Positions 33,286-33,423 of a DNA stretch of 33,423 bases are shown here, piece by piece. Where the stretch lies: the NCBI GenBank assembly GCA_963170185.1, contig CAUJGS010000069.1, forward strand, positions 1 through 33,423, read 5' to 3'. This DNA is from Bdellovibrionota bacterium. Its GTDB lineage: Bacteria > Bdellovibrionota > Bdellovibrionia > Bdellovibrionales > JAMPXM01. Each line of letters begins with the position of its first letter. Positions within the stretch are counted from its first letter, which is position 1. Under the pieces are notes generated by a model that saw only the letters and a program-made list of their open reading frames with translations, was not told the origin of the DNA and searched no databases. Position numbers and translations under genes: made by a program.

Positions 33286-33423
<138 letters not shown>

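Overview
The window most likely comes from a member of the Bdellovibrionota (Bdellovibrio-like, formerly grouped with the Deltaproteobacteria). The strongest clue is a free-standing 64-residue histone-fold protein (32110-32304) that resembles the Bdellovibrio bacteriovorus histone Bd0055/HBb. Other support comes from the two DksA/TraR-type genes, the many small secreted proteins and the dense packing of genes. Base composition looks moderately GC-rich by eye. No rRNA, tRNA, CRISPR array, insertion sequence or prophage was recognised.

Layout. (1) 1-6035, plus strand: the distal half of the complex I operon, end of nuoH then nuoJ-K-L-M-N, tightly coupled. nuoI is not between nuoH and nuoJ. (2) 6032-10506: an accessory module. 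On the minus strand it reads SxtJ-like membrane protein, DUF5989 mini-protein, NodU/CmcH-type carbamoyltransferase and a thioredoxin-fold protein without CxxC; a membrane-anchored SGNH hydrolase-like protein diverges from it. (3) 10487-16760: a cysteine desulfurase, a radical SAM enzyme with an N-terminal cysteine cluster, two paralogous twitch-domain radical SAM enzymes and a patatin-like phospholipase. (4) 16913-18268: a helix-turn-helix/coiled-coil protein and a secreted protein of unknown function. (5) 18303-22112, minus strand: Lon protease, a canonical four-Cys DksA-type protein and a DksA/TraR-type protein that has lost three of four zinc ligands, separated by structured intergenic regions and terminators. 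(6) 22299-27374, minus strand: hemW, grpE, a class B (zinc-finger-less) J-protein and an LppC/LpoA-like lipoprotein. (7) 27384-33423: a fused double M16 peptidase diverging from hemW with only 9 bp between start codons, a helical conserved protein, tatB-tatC, the histone, a secreted protein and, convergently, the C-terminal BRCT end of DNA ligase LigA.

How the parts fit together. Complex I, Tat export, Lon, GrpE/J-protein, HemW and LigA are housekeeping. The section from about 6.0 to 16.8 kb is accessory in character. Its carbamoyltransferase/DUF5989/SxtJ/SGNH set suggests modification of a surface glycan or secreted metabolite. The radical SAM trio next to a cysteine desulfurase and a patatin lipase has no function I can assign, and is the best candidate for an undescribed pathway. 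The histone and the zinc-ligand-depleted DksA paralogue are the most interesting single genes. All calls come from reading motifs; no database search was run.
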